A DNA stretch of 6,010 nucleotides from Pseudomonadota bacterium (GTDB lineage Bacteria; Pseudomonadota; Alphaproteobacteria; Sphingomonadales; Sphingomonadaceae), in assembly GCA_963205285.1 (NCBI GenBank), contig CAUJJQ010000132.1, forward strand, positions 1 through 6,010, in the 5' to 3' direction. The notes under the pieces are model-generated. The model was not told where the DNA came from. It saw only the letters and a program-made list of their open reading frames with translations, and searched no databases. The position numbers were made by a program, and so were the translations under genes. Within the stretch, counting starts at the first letter, position 1, and every line of letters begins with the position of its first letter. This document shows, in pieces, positions 4,906 through 6,010 of the stretch.

Positions 4906-6010
4906 CACAAGCCGCACTCTACGCCGATTTTGCTGCTGCCCCAAAGGAACGCTGGCAGCCCCGTTTAGCGGTCATCGCTGTCCTTGCGGCGGCGGTGGCC
5001 TCTGCCCTCATCCTCTGGTGGGTGAGCGGTTCGTTACCGCTTGCCGGCGGCATGGCGGCGAGCGGCATGCTGGGTGCGGTCGTGCTCGGCGCATGGCAAA
5101 AGCGTGGCGTTGCGCACCCCTTGGCGGGGGAGGGGGGCAATGATTGGACGTTGGTGCGGGCGATTGGCGACAGCGCGCAATGCGCCATAGCGGTAACCGA
5201 TCGCACCGGGCGGCTGGTCTTGGCCAACAACCAATATTGCGAGTGGTTTGAGGGGCCGATTACCCCGCCTGCTTTGCCGGTCGATGCGCCAACGGTCGCC
5301 TTGATTGCAGAGGTTGGTCGGGCGGCGTGGCGCGATGGCGAGGCGGCGATCAGCGGCTTTCGTTGCAACGGGCGTGAAATCAGCGCCAGTGTGCTGCGCG
5401 TTGGCCGAACGAGCGACCACCTGTTGTGGCAATGGCACGAAAATGTGGCGATTGACCCTGTGGGTGCGGCGGAAAATGCGATTGCCGACTGGCCGGGGCA
5501 AATTGCGGGTGAAGCGGGTGCGATGATCGCACTGGTCAGCGCCACCGGCACCATCCGTGGGGCCAACGCCGCCTTTGCATTGCGCGCAGTGGGCCGCGCC
5601 GACGCGCGGGTGGAGGGGCAGGATTTTGCCAGCTTCCTGCGCGTCGACCCCCAAGGGTTGATCCGCTTTGCCCGCGAACAGGCGGGGGCGGGTGCGACGC
5701 CGCTGCGCCTTATCGAAATTGCCTTTGACCGCGCGGATCCAGCGGCTCCACTCCTCCTCCTCCTGTTTGATGAGGATGGCGGCCCGGCGGAGCGCGGTAT
5801 TGCGCATGATTATGTCGAAAATCTGCTCGCGGCGCTGCCAGTCGGTATGGCGATGGTCGATCGCGACGGGCGCATCGCCTTTTTCAATGCAGCTTTTGCG
5901 CGCGCGGCGGGGATTGATGCAAGTCGCCCGCCCAGCTACCCCGGCGACCTTGTTGTGGCGGAGGATAAGAGCGCGCTTGCCGATGCCGTCCGCCGTCACG
6001 GCGGCGCGCG
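4902..6010 (+). CDS. Membrane-anchored multi-PAS sensor histidine kinase, probable CckA, N-terminal part
   Basis: The frame is open for 369 codons from GTG 4902 to the right edge. A short cytoplasmic N-terminus precedes two hydrophobic segments (about 21-41 and 46-64), then a soluble region containing PAS-like units. One has AIAVTDRTGRLVLANNQYCEWF (95-116). A second has MIALVSATGTIRGANAAFAL (208-227). A third has LLAALPVGMAMVDRDGRIAFFNAAF (308-332), the most canonical. No kinase domain is reached, so kinase activity is inferred. In sphingomonads and other alphaproteobacteria CckA has this plan of two N-terminal membrane segments plus tandem PAS before the HisKA/ATPase/receiver modules, and I infer its cckA identity from that and the smpB neighbourhood. 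CckA phosphorylates CtrA and CpdR through ChpT. The alternatives are another PAS kinase or a diguanylate cyclase. GTG was chosen because it has TAAGGA upstream, overlaps the previous stop, and the first in-frame ATG (5052) falls inside the second membrane segment. No other start would keep both segments so economically. Confidence 0.72.
   Translation, partial: MTQAALYADFAAAPKERWQPRLAVIAVLAAAVASALILWWVSGSLPLAGGMAASGMLGAVVLGAWQKRGVAHPLAGEGGNDWTLVRAIGDSAQCAIAVTDRTGRLVLANNQYCEWFEGPITPPALPVDAPTVALIAEVGRAAWRDGEAAISGFRCNGREISASVLRVGRTSDHLLWQWHENVAIDPVGAAENAIADWPGQIAGEAGAMIALVSATGTIRGANAAFALRAVGRADARVEGQDFASFLRVDPQGLIRFAREQAGAGATPLRLIEIAFDRADPAAPLLLLLFDEDGGPAERGIAHDYVENLLAALPVGMAMVDRDGRIAFFNAAFARAAGIDASRPPSYPGDLVVAEDKSALADAVRRHGGA

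Noticed and set aside
5126..5137. G5-A-G6 tract in the kinase as a phase-variation tract
   Set aside because: The frame is intact on both sides and the tract is short and interrupted. It is better explained by Gly/Glu-rich linker codons (GEGG) in GC-rich DNA.
5751..5765. CTC trinucleotide repeat in the kinase
   Set aside because: Four CTC plus CTG encode five leucines in the hydrophobic strand of a PAS-like unit. Slippage would not change the frame, and the repeat is too short to matter.
5034..5999. Long open frame of 321 codons on the minus strand opposite the kinase
   Set aside because: The plus-strand frame carries membrane segments and PAS motifs and is coupled to the upstream gene. The antisense product is Arg-rich and has no recognisable fold.

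Overview
This is a GC-rich window (about 60% by eye) from an alphaproteobacterium, most likely a member of the Sphingomonadales (Sphingopyxis, Sphingorhabdus or a relative). The inference rests on three things: the protein sequences, the neighbourhood slt / dapA-smpB-DUF2062 / M13 peptidase / PAS-type kinase, and a marked shortage of GANTC sites, as expected in bacteria that carry the CcrM methylase. It looks like chromosomal core gene content. I see no insertion sequence, phage gene, CRISPR array, tRNA or rRNA.

Layout. Bases 1-695 (minus strand) hold the N-terminal part of a soluble lytic transglycosylase precursor that runs off the left edge. A 94-bp divergent intergenic region (696-789) separates it from a tight plus-strand cluster: dapA (790-1665), smpB (1677-2159) and a DUF2062 membrane protein (2159-2719). 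The gaps are 11 bp and a 1-nt overlap, so the three are probably one transcript. A 107-bp gap (2720-2826) carries a candidate promoter, a perfect 6+6 bp inverted repeat over its -10 element, and a small GC hairpin. It precedes a second cluster: a secreted M13 zinc metallopeptidase (2827-4905), whose stop codon overlaps the GTG start of a membrane-anchored, multi-PAS sensor kinase (4902 to beyond the right edge), probably CckA.

How the genes fit together. The transglycosylase, DapA (lysine/meso-diaminopimelate synthesis) and probably the M13 peptidase concern the cell wall and periplasm. SmpB serves trans-translation ribosome rescue. The kinase, if it is CckA, heads the phosphorelay that controls CtrA. 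The two intergenic regions each contain a GANTC site, although only five such sites occur in the whole window. I found no convincing previously undescribed system. The points most worth a second look are the M13/kinase translational coupling, the inverted repeat in front of the M13 gene, the His-rich segment after the M13 signal peptide, and the GANTC distribution.
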